From positions 75,505,460 through 75,569,459 of the forward strand of contig CM055317.2 in the NCBI GenBank assembly GCA_029255685.2: 64,000 bases of DNA, in the 5' to 3' direction. The position numbers and the translations under genes were made by a program. The first letter of the stretch is position 1. Every line of letters begins with the position of its first letter. Of the stretch, positions 47,761-59,920 are shown one piece after another. The notes beneath the pieces were generated by a model. It did no database searches and had not been told where the DNA came from. It worked only from the letters and a program-made list of their open reading frames with translations. Source of the stretch: Silene conica (taxonomy: Eukaryota > Streptophyta > Magnoliopsida > Caryophyllales > Caryophyllaceae).

Positions 47761-49303
47761 TCCTTTATCTAAAAGGAGTAGCTTTTCTTGCTTTCTCATT
47801 GGTTCTTTAATTTTAGGGATTTAAAAAGCTTATTTTCTCACCCTACCCCACCACTACACAAGTATCTTTAATTTGTCTTCATTTTTTCTTTTCCCACACA
47901 AAAATCATTCATCACTTAACATTTATTTAACATTAACAAATTACAAATAATTATTATCGTCATAATAAAAAGCCAATTTTACTCTAAATTCGAAAATAAA
48001 AAGTTCACTAAAATTATACTCAGAAAAATTAGTCAAAAAATATTCTACAATATTAAAAAAAGGTTGGACAATCAGAAGTAATTAACAAATATCTAAACAA
48101 AAAAAGTAGTCACATAAATGTAAAAAAATCGAAAAAAATATAAAAAGTAAAAAATCATCAAAAACTGTTGATTAAAAAAACCCAAAAAAATAGATAAGGA
48201 AATAAAAATTAACAAAAAAAAGTAGATTAAAAAAAATGAAATAAACTTAGATCGATCTTTTTTAAATAGGATCAAATAAACCTGACACATAAAATTAACA
48301 AAAAATATAGATCTATGATTTTCGAGAAAATATAGAAAGTCATGTATATAAACAACAACCTTCAGGGATTAGTCAAATTAACACTATAACAATATTGACA
48401 TTGAAAAAAAGGTCTTAATAACAATACATTTTCTTTATAAAATCCTAAACAAATTTGTTAAGAAAATCAATAATATTGCACCCTTAATAATCATCACATT
48501 TAACAACTTTTCGATAGCAATAAATTGAAATCCTCTTTTTCTATAAAAGGAACAACATTTAGAGAGATCTGATTTATTAATCGTATAATTTCTTCAAATA
48601 TTAACTTTTACAAAAATTAGAGAAAAAAATACTCTTTAGCAAAATAATATCAGATCTGGAAAGTTACCGATTTTTTTAATTACAAAGTTAAAACGACAAC
48701 AAAGATACACAACAAAAGTAAAAAAAGATCTGAAACGAAAGTTAAAAATTTTTTTGTATACATATTAACTATCAAAGTAGTTTATCAAAATTTTGAAATA
48801 AATATTAAAATCAAGTTATATTAACTAAATGCGCACATCTTTATAAAATAAATGTGCTTATATATTTTTTTTTTATTCCGGCTAATGTTCCTTTTTTTTA
48901 ACATATGCGAGAAGTATCATTTTACTATAAAAGTCAGAGTATTTATGAGTTCAAAGGGCAAACATTTTTTTCAAAAAGAATTAATTACTTTCTATTCTAA
49001 TTTCAGCTTTTTAATATGAGTTTCTTATCTCATCTATCATTATGGTATATTATATTGATATATTGTATATCCGAAATTATAATATATGATATGAGAAAAA
49101 ATTTCCTGTTACAATAGTAATAGAATAGATCGAATTTTATGGCGAAAAATGGTTTATCTTAGCCATTGACGATTCATAATAATATGTATATTTCCCACTT
49201 AATTTTTATGTTAAATTATATTACACTATATTATTTACAGATTTATGAATAACCAAATATTTAAAAATATACCCGTACATTTTTTGTACGGGCATAAAAC
49301 TAG
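47761..49303 (+). mobile_element. Helitron, 1.5 kb, non-autonomous
   Basis: Starts TCCTTTATCTAAAAGG after an A and ends with the hairpin CCCGTACATTTTTTGTACGGG-type stem, then CATAAAACTAG and a T. The 3' end resembles that of the Helitron at 43378-45362 (both have GGGCATAA-ACTAG), so they belong to the same or a sister family. Nothing coding is present in the AT-rich interior. Confidence 0.78.
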
Positions 49304-49491
49304 TGACTACATAAACGTGTTTAATTGTATTTGAAAACTCCATGAATTACGAGTATGTACCAAATCATTTATTCATTTTTCGTTAGTCATTAAAAATAAT
49401 TTTGACTAGATAAAATAGTAGCTAGATATAGTGGCAAAGAAAGGTTGTGGTTTTTTGGATGATGCAACTGTAAAGGGTTTCATATCTTATA

Positions 49492-49757
49492 CTCCCTCCT
49501 ACCCAAGATAAGTGTCCCGTTTGCCATTTTTCTTTATTCGTCAAAGTGTCCCGTTTGGTACTATTTGGAGGGTTTTATTACGTTTTTACCCTTCCCTATT
49601 TACATTTATTACCCACTTACCAACCCCTAACCCAATAGAATATCTTCTCTCTCCAATCTAAATACCCTTACCCTACCCAAAATACACAAACCATAAATCC
49701 TTGACTCACTACCAAACGGGACACTTATCCCGGACACTTATCCCGGGTAGGAGGGAG
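49492..49757. mobile_element. Stowaway-like MITE related to the mariner element
   Basis: A 266-bp element between TA duplications (49490-49491 and 49758-49759) with ends CTCCCTCCTACCC and its complement. Its subterminal GTCCCGTTTG matches the mariner element at 10502-14208. The right end carries an extra tandem copy of gacacttatcccgg, a duplication within the terminal repeat. Confidence 0.9.
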
Positions 49758-49759
49758 TA

Positions 49760-51861
49760 TTAGAGAAACACAAACTTTTTTTTGGTGACGAGAAACTCGG
49801 CAGCCGCTATTTTCGCTGTGTATTGGGTAAACTCTCGTCATCCGAGGGTGACAGTCTCGAAATCAATTTAGGCATGGAGTGGACCCAGGGCTGGTCCTAA
49901 ACGTTTGGAGGCCCTGGGCGAAATTGTAAAATTGGGCCCTAGCTTTCAATTTTTTTTTTCAAGTAATTCATTTGTAATTATCTAGTACAATTTATAATAA
50001 ACGAAACAATGAATGCAGAAAAAATTTTGAACGTGTAAAATCTTAAGAAATTTAGTAGAAAAATGATTTTGAATTTGGAGAATAGGATAAGGTGTATCTT
50101 ATAATTCAACTTTTTTATCGTCAGAAAATTGTAAAAGATCAAAATTCTTTCAAATCTTTAATATTAGCTTTATTAGAGAGGTCCATTAAATGTATAATTT
50201 GGAAAAATTATGTTTTGTTGAACATAATTCGCACAAGACCCCAAAATAGTCATAAGCATGGAAAATATTTTATAACTTAATTGATCCACTAAAATATTCA
50301 TAAAAGAAATATATAGAAATGGAGGAAACAAGCTTTATGAGGGTTAGAACACAGAACCCTTTGACACTTAGTAAAATGAAGTACCACTAAACACCTTACC
50401 ATAATTTGAACTTTATATGTGATAAAAAATTTTTTATACATAACACACTCTTAATTTCACAATAATGGACCACTTCTAAACTTGAACCCTTGTCAATTGC
50501 CAACCCTATTATTGGGGAGGCTTGAACCCGGGTTTCCTGAGAATTTAACCCATGTTTTAACCACTAGACTTCACTAACCCTAGTGAAGTAGATTAGATCA
50601 TACAATCATAATTCAAATGAACCCGAATGAACATGACGCGACACGAATGAGTTATTGACTTGTTGCCACAAACTAGTCTTTACTACAGAAAAAACTGGAC
50701 AATAATAAACCCAAAAATGGAAAAAACAAATCTGGAATCACCTAACCCGAAATCTTGCAAACCTAAAAATACTCGCTTCATTGACCCGATTGACCCATTT
50801 GCCAAGTCTACGTCGCGTCCTTATGCGGATTATACCAAAGGGAACAATAACTTTGGCTTCGATTATTTTAATATAAATTAAAATCATACAAAATATAATT
50901 AAAATCGAACTTTCAATCCAACTCTGGCCAAGATGGATCAACCAAAATTGGTCATGTGCGAGCTGAACTTTGACCGAACAAAATAGAAATTTAGAGTACC
51001 CTTTTCTGATTTGTATTCTTGGTTTGCTATTCACTTTTTCGTTTACATTTTCACAATCAATTAAACTAAGTAAGAATATTATATTGGAATTCAAATGGTT
51101 CAAATAGAAATATATAACATTTTAATGGATTGCAAAAGAAAAAGGTTTAAAAGACAAGGTAGAAATGTTGGGAAATTAGCGCCAATATCCCACGTGCAAC
51201 GGAAGCAACCAACCGACAAGTAAATCATAAAAGTAAATAAATGTATGCAATAATAAAATGAGACAGTATTTAGGGTCAAATTCAGGGTAAAACCTTCCAA
51301 ACCGAAAGTATAAATCCACTAGCCAAATCGACTATAATCCATTATAAAAATAGTACCAATACAACGTAGCCGTCCCGAATAAACACCAATCTGGAACCCA
51401 CAGTGAAAGAAGATAACAACCTCTAGACTTCCAATAATATTAGTAAATGCCACTAATATCGCCCCTAGAGTAACCTCTTAAATTATTATATTAGAACACT
51501 CGTTGTACTACCTCTCACAACCTCAAACCCCGACTTTACGGTCACCTTGTTTGATATATTATTTGTGTATTTTTCCAAAAGAATACAATCCTTTATATAG
51601 TCTTGTGAAGTGACGTAATATTTTAATGTCATAAGGTCACTTTACGTTACCACACAAATGAATTAATGGTGTGTTTGGGAATTAAGATTGTATTTTCGAA
51701 TTTGGATTTGGATTAATTTACTTGTTTGGCAGGCAAACTTACTAAATTTGGATTTGGAAATCCAACCAAATCCAAGTAAGCCTAAAATAACCACATTTGA
51801 AATCCACCCTCCAACCCCCCCCTCATTTCCAAATCCTTATTTTACTTTGCTATATTTCAAA
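49760..51861. other. Intergenic with a SINE-like remnant and no gene
   Basis: On the minus strand at 50505-50582 the words GTCTAGTGGTTAAAAC and GGGTTCAAGCC resemble A and B boxes of a tRNA-derived SINE, without a clear target duplication. A stretch starting TGTTGGGAAATTAGCGCC near 51168 resembles an LTR start but no matching end was found. The remainder is non-coding. Confidence 0.4.
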
Positions 51862-52077
51862 CTAGCTTAGCACCCGTGCAAAAATGCACGGAGATAAATA
51901 AATAACATATATAATTAAGTTATAAAATGTATATTTACATCATTTTATTAGTTTAAATGCACAAATTTTATATAAACAATTCATATTATTATATTTGAAT
52001 TGATGCTCAAAAATCATCATAAATGATTTGTAATGATCATTTACAACACGAAAACAAACCTATAATAGTGATATACG

Positions 52078-53149
52078 TGTTGGAGATTGTGTCCTCCTCA
52101 TGTAGTGTGATAACGTCATTGAACATACCCTTGTACGGACAAGTGGGAGATTGTTGGGGCTGGTGTCCTTGACAATTAAGTACAATGACTTATTAAATCT
52201 CTTTAAGGATCACAATGACATACTTCTGTATTATTACCAGTTGATCCACGTTTATCAATAACGGTTGGCTTGCTAGATAAGTTTGACGTTATTGTCATAC
52301 GGATGGCGGTGATCAACTGGTCCCTATACGTCACACCTATAGGACACGTTTGAGAGATGTGAAGGTATGAAAATACAGTCACATTTTGCCGGATACGACT
52401 AAACAGTTAGTCAGAGGTATTGACTAATAAATTAGTCAATAAGATGTTGAGATTATTATTTAATACGGATTAAATAATTTTAGCTAATACGGATTACAAG
52501 ATTAATTCGTAAATTAAATATAAACGGTTATATTTAATTAAATATTGTATTCGCGTATTAATATAAACAGTTATATTAATTTGGGTAATTATACAATATC
52601 GTATTTTGTCAGACCATTATTAATATATCGACTGTATTAATATCTGATAACATATTACGATTTATAAATAAAACCCGCGAACAACTTAAAGCTAAATGGG
52701 TCGAATCACGAATTAGAATAAGGTAAGAGTGGAAAGCCCACTCCTACCCCATCTCCAATTCGGCCGAAACCTAGAGACTACATAAGGAGAGTTTTTCTCC
52801 TTATGTCAGTTACTCTTGGTGTACTGTTAAATTATCTCAAGGTAAAAATTAGGGTTTGAGAGCATTATTCTCCCAAAACCTCAGATCTCACATCTAAAAC
52901 CTCAAGGGCTCTCCCTATATTGCAAGGCAATTGGAGAGGATTTCTAGCACACGCGGCCACATCTCAAACTAAGTCTTGGGTGCAAGTTATAGGAGGGAAT
53001 TTGCATTAATTCCTGTTCTTAGGCCTTTTGCGCGAGGACTAAAGGTTGTACTTCTTTTCTCATGTTTTTAATCTTATGACGATATTCACAATTGCATATT
53101 TCATTATAATCCTGCAAATTTAGGGTGAATACGCGTTTTATTCCCCACA
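52078..53149 (+). mobile_element. Collapsed Copia retrotransposon, 5-bp duplication
   Basis: A 998-bp LTR (52152-53149) starts TGTTGGGG and ends CCCCACA. It is preceded by a purine-rich tract (AAGTGGGAGA, 52141-52150) as expected in front of a 3' LTR. The 5-bp repeat ATACG flanks the larger unit (52073-52077 and 53150-53154). The unit starts at 52078 with TGTTGGAGATTGTGTCC, similar to the LTR start. So only about 20-60 bp of a 5' LTR, a few internal bases and the full 3' LTR remain; gag-pol and most of the 5' LTR were deleted without disturbing the target duplication. Confidence 0.82.
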
Positions 53150-53985
53150 ATACGATGTAACATTTCATCATCTTGCTTGAACAAACGATTCTCTCCCAAT
53201 CACCGTCGTAATCTATACACAAAATGTCTACTAATTGTAATATCAATTTCTTATACATCACCTTAGTCTTGAAACACATGCTTCTACCTTTACTAAACAC
53301 CCTCTATCATTCTAATTTCTCTTCCCGTTCACTCTTTTGGGTCAAAATTGAACTTTTTAAACCAAAAATAAGTTCAAAATTAGGTAATATTAAAACATAA
53401 AATGAAATATTTATATTTGTTATGAAAGTATTATTCAGAAAATATAACTTCCGAAAATAATAAGCAACGTACATTCCACTAAAAACCCGGTCAAACGGGC
53501 GTGTTAGAAACCGCGTAAAAACTAATGGAAAAAATAATGAAGGGAAGAGAGTATCATACGTACAGATATCCGTGTCTCTTATTTTGATATTCAAACATAA
53601 CACGTTGATAATTTCCACTGTGAACATATTCTACCTATTTAATAATTTTAAATGTGAGTAAATTTCAAAACCTAACTAATCGAACAATTATATGCTGCTT
53701 ATTCTCGGATCAAGAAGTAACAAAGTCATTAAATTTATTTATTAATACATTAACAGGAGTCTTTGATGAAATTCTTAGGTAGGGTCCCGCTGATTAGTTT
53801 ATGATAATAATTAGGCTTACCACATGTGTTTAAAAATTAGAGGGTGTCATCTTGAAAACTTAAAAATAGAAGGGTACCATAAGTAGAGACCCCCCACCCA
53901 AAAAAACCTTAAATTTATTTATTTATTAATATTCATACCACATGAGGTTTGAGACCGTTTTACATTAATCTTGTGTAAATAACGA

Positions 53986-54680
53986 ATTCACAAACAAAAA
54001 GAAAGATAAACATATTGGTTTGAAATGGAAAATAAAAACTGAAATTTATTAAAACAATTCCGCTTTACATAAACTCGCCCGTACAATATCCTTACACAAA
54101 AATTGTCAAAATAGTTTGCAAAAAGACTTTATATTAACATATTTATGCACTAATTTAAAAAGTCTTTAAATATTTTTATTGTGAAAAAAATTTATTACTC
54201 ATCCCGTCTCGATTATTTGTTTATCTATTCTACTCTCAGTTGGTTGCTTTTAAGAAGGTATATTATCTTAAGAATAAAACCGGTCAACTACTACCCTACT
54301 TGATTAGATAAGATACTTTGCTAGTTCCTAAATAAATTATTTTTGTCATACCCATACTATTTGACCGTCTTAAGGTTAAGTTGGATATTTCCGTCTTAAA
54401 TGAGAAAAATTGTGTTTCATTTTATTATGTCTCATTCATTTTTTTATCGTTCTATATTTGAATGTTTTTTATGAATATTTTGATTATATAGATTCACAAA
54501 CAAAAGAAAGATAAATATATTGGTTTGAAATGGAAAACAAAAACTGAAATGTATTAAAAAATACGTTTTATATAAACTCTCACGTACAATGTGCTTGCAC
54601 AAAAATTGTCAAAATAGTTTTTGTAAAGACTTGATATTATAATATTTATGCACGAATTCAAAAAAAAAACTTGAATTTTG
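53986..54680. repeat. Direct duplication, about 180 bp, offset 506 bp
   Basis: The block starting attcacaaacaaa, then atattggtttgaaatgg and caaaaattgtcaaaatagtt, occurs at 53986 and again at 54492 in the same orientation with moderate divergence. Both copies lie inside the Helitron. Confidence 0.85.
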
Positions 54681-55112
54681 AATTGTGGGTGTGTTTGTAG
54701 TTTAAAAAAATGACTTGAAGCTTCAGAAAGATAATAACTCTTTTCTTCCCCAAACATGTGCTTCCTATTAATTTCGGTAACAATTTACCGTAAATATGGA
54801 GTAATATATATGTGCAAACAATTATTTTTTACAATAAAATTCATGCATTATTTATTTTATATATAAATAATCCGTAAAAGTTGGAGATTATGTAATCGCT
54901 CCAAAACACCTTCATATATTAATATAAGTAAATAGATATAAACATGGTAGAGAAATATTTTAAGAAGATATTTTCCATATTTGTATTGCTCAAATAAAAG
55001 ATATGCAGTATAATCTTAGGATTTTAAGCTTTGAGCGGGAAATTTTTTAACGTGAAAGCGACACGTGTCCAACCTAATGAATAGCGGTTCTTCTTTTATA
55101 CTTATATATAGA

Positions 55113-57203
55113 TGACACATTTCAAATTAAATTCATGTAGCCAAACACTCTCTAAAGTAATTCATTTGAGTTTTACGTAATTCTAAACAAACATGCATCC
55201 ACATTAATTTAGCACCTAATATTACATGTACAACATCAATACATGTACATGTAACACTTTACTTAATTAAAAACCTTGTGTGTGTAACTTGTGTTGAATG
55301 AGTTGTTTTAACTCAACAAGAAAAAATTGCTTAGAACAAATTGCTTAACACCAACACGAAGAAACACCCCGCACATAGTATCACAAATTGGAAAATGACA
55401 TAGAAATGACATAACAACTAACTTTACTTTTTTTTAAAAGCGAGTACAATTTTATATTTTATATATTCAAAATAAATAAAAGTTACATTAATATTCATAA
55501 CTTTTTATTTTCTACAAATAAAGACCATATGTAGCATACTTTGAAATTATTTCGAATTTATCTCATAAATGTCTTCATTTTCTACAAATAAAGACCATAG
55601 TTTACAGTTTAAAAATAAGTGATTACAAGAGAATAAAGTTTGAAAGACAAAATAAATAAAAAATGAAACTGCTTAAAATTTGAAACGAATTGCTTAACAC
55701 TAACACGAAAAAACACTACAAAAAAGTACAACAAATGGGAAAATGACATAGAAATGACATAACAACTAACTTTACTTTTTTTCTTAAAAACAAGTACAAT
55801 TAAATTTTACAATTAAAAATAAATAACCATCACATTAATATTCATAACTTTTCATTCACTACAAAAAAGACCATCTTTGATATTCTTTGAAGTTCATTTT
55901 GAATTTATTTATCTTTCTCGATAGATGCCTTTATTTTCTACAAATAAGTAAAAAACTTTTCTTTTTGTTATTGACCATATCTATCCTTTACCAACATTTG
56001 GCTAGAGTCAGTAATCAAACCTTTAATCACTTGTTTAAGAGATGAGAGTCCTTATCGCTTACAGCCTCACACCAGTTAAATTTAATTGCACAAATTCTCA
56101 TATATGACGGACATATTCGTCGAAAATTTGCCATTATGCCAAATACTATTCATATGAGGTAGATATGACAAAAGTAGAGTGTCTAGGAAGTAACAATCAT
56201 TTTTTTAATATCTATCTATATGAATATTACTTGGCTCGTTGCAGGTTTGTGACAAATATATCTATCGTCATAGGAAGGACTTAAGTCATGTTCTTTTCGG
56301 CTAATATGAGCTGAATTGAATTGAATGGAGTATAGTTGAATTGAACTAAATCGAATCAAACTGAGTTGGAGTAAACGAATCAAAACTATAAGTTAATTTG
56401 TTAAGAGATAAGCTGAACAGAGTTGACTAAAACTGAATAAAACAAACAAAATAAAGCCGAATAAAAGTAAAATAAATTAAAATTAAGTCAGAAACAACCC
56501 GATCTCCCAAATCGATCGAATCGGGGATGGGTAAAGAATGACACTAGACAAGTAGAGAGAGAGAGTAAATGAGCAAGTAACACTAAGAACAAGATGGGTT
56601 GTACTAGTAGAAAAAGACTCAACAACGGTGGCCAAAATCGAATGGTGAATAGCCTATAGATACTGAGGGTCAGTTGTTTTCTACACTAGTAGTAGTCCCC
56701 ACTTTTCCCATCATTTTTTCTTTGTCTCACCAATAGCAAGGAAGGACACATCCCTTTTTTGTAAGGACATGTAATTATGTAAATTTGTAACAACCTTACA
56801 ATTTCAGCACCATATGCTTTTCAACTCTCCCATTTTACTTGGGTCCCCTTCCCTAATTGATAGCTTGATGCCAACCTTACTTCTTATCCAATTTTTTCCC
56901 TTTTCCTTTTCTTTTTTCCCCGGACATTCTAAGATGACAAATTCGTCTTAAATCTAAAACATTTTTAATATCAGCAACACAAATTCTCAATGAAGACAAG
57001 CATTTCCGTCACAAGCTAAAGACGGATAGTGCTCTTTTCACATAATGTAAGTGACACGACCCATGAAATGATCCATTTCCAGTTTTTCACCCACTTGTAC
57101 TCCCACTTGTCTTGTTGTGAGAGGAGAGGATTATTATTCGTCTTCAACATATGACAGATATATCCGTTACAAGCAAAACTCTTTGTATCAGCAATACAAT
57201 ATA
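55113..57203. other. Intergenic with local duplication and MITE remnants
   Basis: Blocks starting at about 55340 and 55687 share ttgcttaacac-aacacgaa and tgacatagaaatgacataac, a direct duplication with an offset of about 347 bp. At 56285-56500 a diverged copy of the GCCCTGTTCTTT MITE is recognisable (tcatgttcttttcggct at its left end). At 57005-57185 lies a copy of the short 'gacggata' family. No gene. Confidence 0.5.
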
Positions 57204-57461
57204 CTCCCTCCATTCAAATCCACATTACACATTTCTATTTTACACACTATTCACAAACAACCATTCAAATTCGATTTTCTCTCGATACGTAAATAAAATT
57301 ATATTCATGTGGGATCTAGTTTTATTCGTCTTTACGAATATATTATTAATATCTAATTTTTATAATTTTTGAAAATACGTAGCTAACAATATTTACCGTA
57401 CAAAAGACGCGTTGGCAAACGTGAAAAAAGAAATGTGTAATGTGGATATGAATGGAGGGAG
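57204..57461 (+). mobile_element. Stowaway-like MITE, copy A
   Basis: A 258-bp element between TA dinucleotides (57202-57203, 57462-57463). Its ends are CTCCCTCCATTCAAATCC and GGATATGAATGGAGGGAG. It contains a conserved core with cgtgg-free AT-rich sequence and the words ggatctagttttattcgtc and gcgttggcaaacgtg. It is followed, 84 bp later, by an inverted copy of the same length. Confidence 0.92.
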
Positions 57462-57545
57462 TAGTAGATTAGACAAAAGAAAGATGCCTAAAAAGAAGGA
57501 AGTAATAAGCGTAAAAAAGAAACATACATCGGACCTTATATTTTA

Positions 57546-57803
57546 CTCCCTCCATTCATATCCACATTACACATTTCTTTTTTCACGTTTGCCAACGCGT
57601 CTTTTATACGGTAAATATTGTTAGCTACGTATTTTAAAAAATTATAAAAATTAGATATTAATAATATACTCGTAAAGACGAATAAAACTAGATCCCACAT
57701 GAATATAATTTTATTTACGTATAGAGAGAAAATCGAATTTGAATGGTTGTTTGTGAATAGTGTGTAAAATAGAAATGTGTAATGTGGATTTGAATGGAGG
57801 GAG
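57546..57803 (-). mobile_element. Stowaway-like MITE, copy B, inverted
   Basis: Exactly 258 bp, between TA dinucleotides (57544-57545, 57804-57805). Read on the minus strand it matches copy A almost base for base, with only scattered differences. Together the two copies form a near-perfect inverted repeat of 258-bp arms with an 84-bp loop. Confidence 0.92.
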
Positions 57804-58092
57804 TACTTGTTTTTGAGCATATGAGTATTTTTTCTGAACTTATTACCTCAAACTTTTTTGATTTTGAACATATATGTATATTTTCCAAGCTTATTAAGGT
57901 TCATAAGTTAGATTTAAATTTTTTTCCAGTCAAAACTAAAATTTAACTAGTTTATAAGTAACGTTTTTTAGTTTTATTGTAATTTTTTGAGCTTAATGTT
58001 ATAATAAATAAACTCAGAAATTTTATAGCAATACTAATAATTTCAAAACCAAACTCGAAAACATTATTATAATGTTCAAAAACTATAGAACT

Positions 58093-58546
58093 GGTGGTAG
58101 TATATCGGATGTATGATCCACCTACAACTAATAAACAATTCTATATTTTTAACCAGTTTCTATCTTAAACCGGATATTAATTTGAAAAAGAGACTTACAA
58201 CTTATTTTCTTCGGTCTTTCTCTCTCGTCTTTCTCTCTCTTATCATTCTCCTCTTCATTATTGGTTTGCCCATTTGCTCAAAACCAAAAAGATTTCATAT
58301 AATCCTCATAAAAAAAATAAAAATTGATAGTAATATATATCGGAATTATGATCACTTAGTGCTAATAAACAAATATGCATTTTTAAACGGATTCTATGTT
58401 AAAACAGATAATGTCGTCATAATTCCACGGAGAGACTTACAACTTATTCTCTTCGTCTTTCTCTCTCGTCTTTCTCTCTCTTATCATTCCCCTCTTCATT
58501 ATTGGTTTGCCCATTTGCTCAAAACCAAGAAGATTTCATAAAAAAA
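58093..58546. promoter_or_regulatory. 242-bp tandem duplication in the MYB gene promoter
   Basis: Two direct copies (from about 58093 and about 58330, offset 242 bp) share gagacttacaacttatt, tctttctctctcgtctttct, cttcattattggtttgccca and tttgctcaaaacca. The second copy ends about 100 bp before the MYB start codon, so the TTTCTCTCTC pyrimidine patches, common in plant core promoters and leaders, are present twice. Which copy is used for initiation cannot be told from sequence. A reading frame across the region (58113-58541) is a by-product of the repeat. Confidence 0.8.
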
Positions 58547-58649
58547 ATACACATTGCCTAAAAAAAGCACTTTATTTTTTTCAAATTACACTTGAGTTTT
58601 CACACTTACACACACTTGGTTAAGCAATAAAACATACACATAAAAGAAT

Positions 58650-59920
58650 ATGCCTAACTTAGCTTGTTGGACAAGGGAAGAAGAGAAAGCATTTGAGAAT
58701 GGAATTGCATTACATATGTCAGAACAATTAAATGATGAATGGGAAAAGATTGCTTCTTTAGTTCCTACAAAAACTATTCAAGAATTAAGGGAACATTACC
58801 AAGTTTTAGTGGATGATGTGAATGCTATTGAATCAGGGAAAGTAGCGCTCCCCGATTACACGAATGGGAATGGGAATGAAGACGCGATGTTGTCAAGTTC
58901 GAGTAAAGAAAATTATAGTCAATCTTCTAAGGAACAGAAGGGTAATTCTAATCATGGAAATGGGTTTGCTGGATTTGGTGGTGGTTCCATGGGAAACGCG
59001 TCGAAAGCCGCTTCCAAATTGGAACAAGAACGCAAGAAAGGAATTCCTTGGACTGAAGAAGAGCACAGGTTCATTTCTTTATTCATCTTCATTTTTTAAC
59101 CAAGTTAGAAAATCTGAACTAATATTCGTAACAGAGGTTAATTGCTCCGATTTTTCTCTATGTTAACCTCTGTTACGACTATTAGTTAGACGTGAAACTA
59201 CTTTTAAAATTGAGATTCATTCTCGAAAACTTAATCTACATTAGCTAGATGTATAGTATATTATATGAAAAATCGGATTAAATTGTGATGATTTTCATAC
59301 ATATTTGAACAATTCTTCTTGAGGTTAAAATTTCAGCTCAAAATTAAATATGATATGATTAAACAAAGACCGAAAAAGCGAAATTTGATTAAATGCTAAC
59401 AAAAATGCAAAACTCGACTTGGTTGTTCAGGTTATTTTTACTCGGACTAGACAAATTTGGGAAAGGAGATTGGAGAAGCATATCAAGGAACTATGTGATA
59501 ACAAGAACACCAACTCAAGTAGCTAGCCATGCTCAGAAGTACTTCATTCGACTAAACTCGATGAATAGGGATAGAAGACGGTCTAGCATTCACGACATAA
59601 CAAGCGTGAACGGGGCTGGTTTAGCAACAAATCAAGCCCCCATAACTGGGCAACAAAATCCGGCCCCAACTCAAGCTGTTGGAGGAGCTGTCGCAGCAAC
59701 GGGAGTTAATAAACATCGGGCTCAACCCGGTATAGGAATGTATGGGACACAAATGGGACACCCAGTCACAGGACAAACAGTGCCTCCATTAGTCCCGCCT
59801 CATATGGGATCCGCGGTTGGGACGCCACTCATGCTTCCACCACCCGGTCATCATCCTCATCATCCCCATTACGCTGTTCCCATGGCGTATCCTATGGCGC
59901 CCCCACCTATGCACCGGTAG
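58650..59920 (+). CDS. SRM1/DIVARICATA-type MYB transcription factor
   Basis: A nuclear 302-aa transcription factor with two single-MYB (SANT) domains. Exon 1 is 58650-59068 and exon 2 is 59431-59920, with a GT-AG intron of 362 bp that splits an Arg codon at the start of the second domain. The N-terminal SANT domain (about residues 7-60, [16 protein letters not shown] to [10 protein letters not shown]) is the divergent, possibly protein-binding one. The second (about 132-180) begins [20 protein letters not shown] and ends in SHAQKYF, the DNA-recognition helix of the I-box/TATCCA-binding class. [14 protein letters not shown] follows, then a Gln/Pro/Gly-rich and finally His/Pro/Met-rich tail (HHPHHPHY). 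Wording closely follows Arabidopsis SRM1 (At5g08520), an ABA/salt-response regulator, from memory. The start ATG matches the family length. A 242-bp promoter duplication and a MITE pair lie upstream. Confidence 0.93.

Larger units (their letters stand above)
51862..55112 (-). mobile_element. Helitron, minus strand, with Copia insertion
   Basis: On the minus strand it starts TCTATATATAAGTATAAAAG at 55112 and ends at 51862 with the hairpin CCGTGCATTTTTGCACGG, a short spacer and CTAG, then T. It has no Rep-helicase. Inside are a rearranged Copia element (52078-53149) and a direct duplication of about 180 bp (53986 and 54492). Without the Copia insertion its length would be about 2.2 kb. Confidence 0.75.

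Noticed and set aside
57151..57820. ORFs overlapping the inverted MITE pair
   Set aside because: Their sequences (NPHYTFLFYTLFTNNHSN) are translations of the MITE ends and appear in both copies; they have no independent coding support.
58113..58541. 142-codon ORF upstream of the MYB gene
   Set aside because: It spans both copies of the promoter duplication and simply translates the CT-rich repeat twice; no protein family is suggested.
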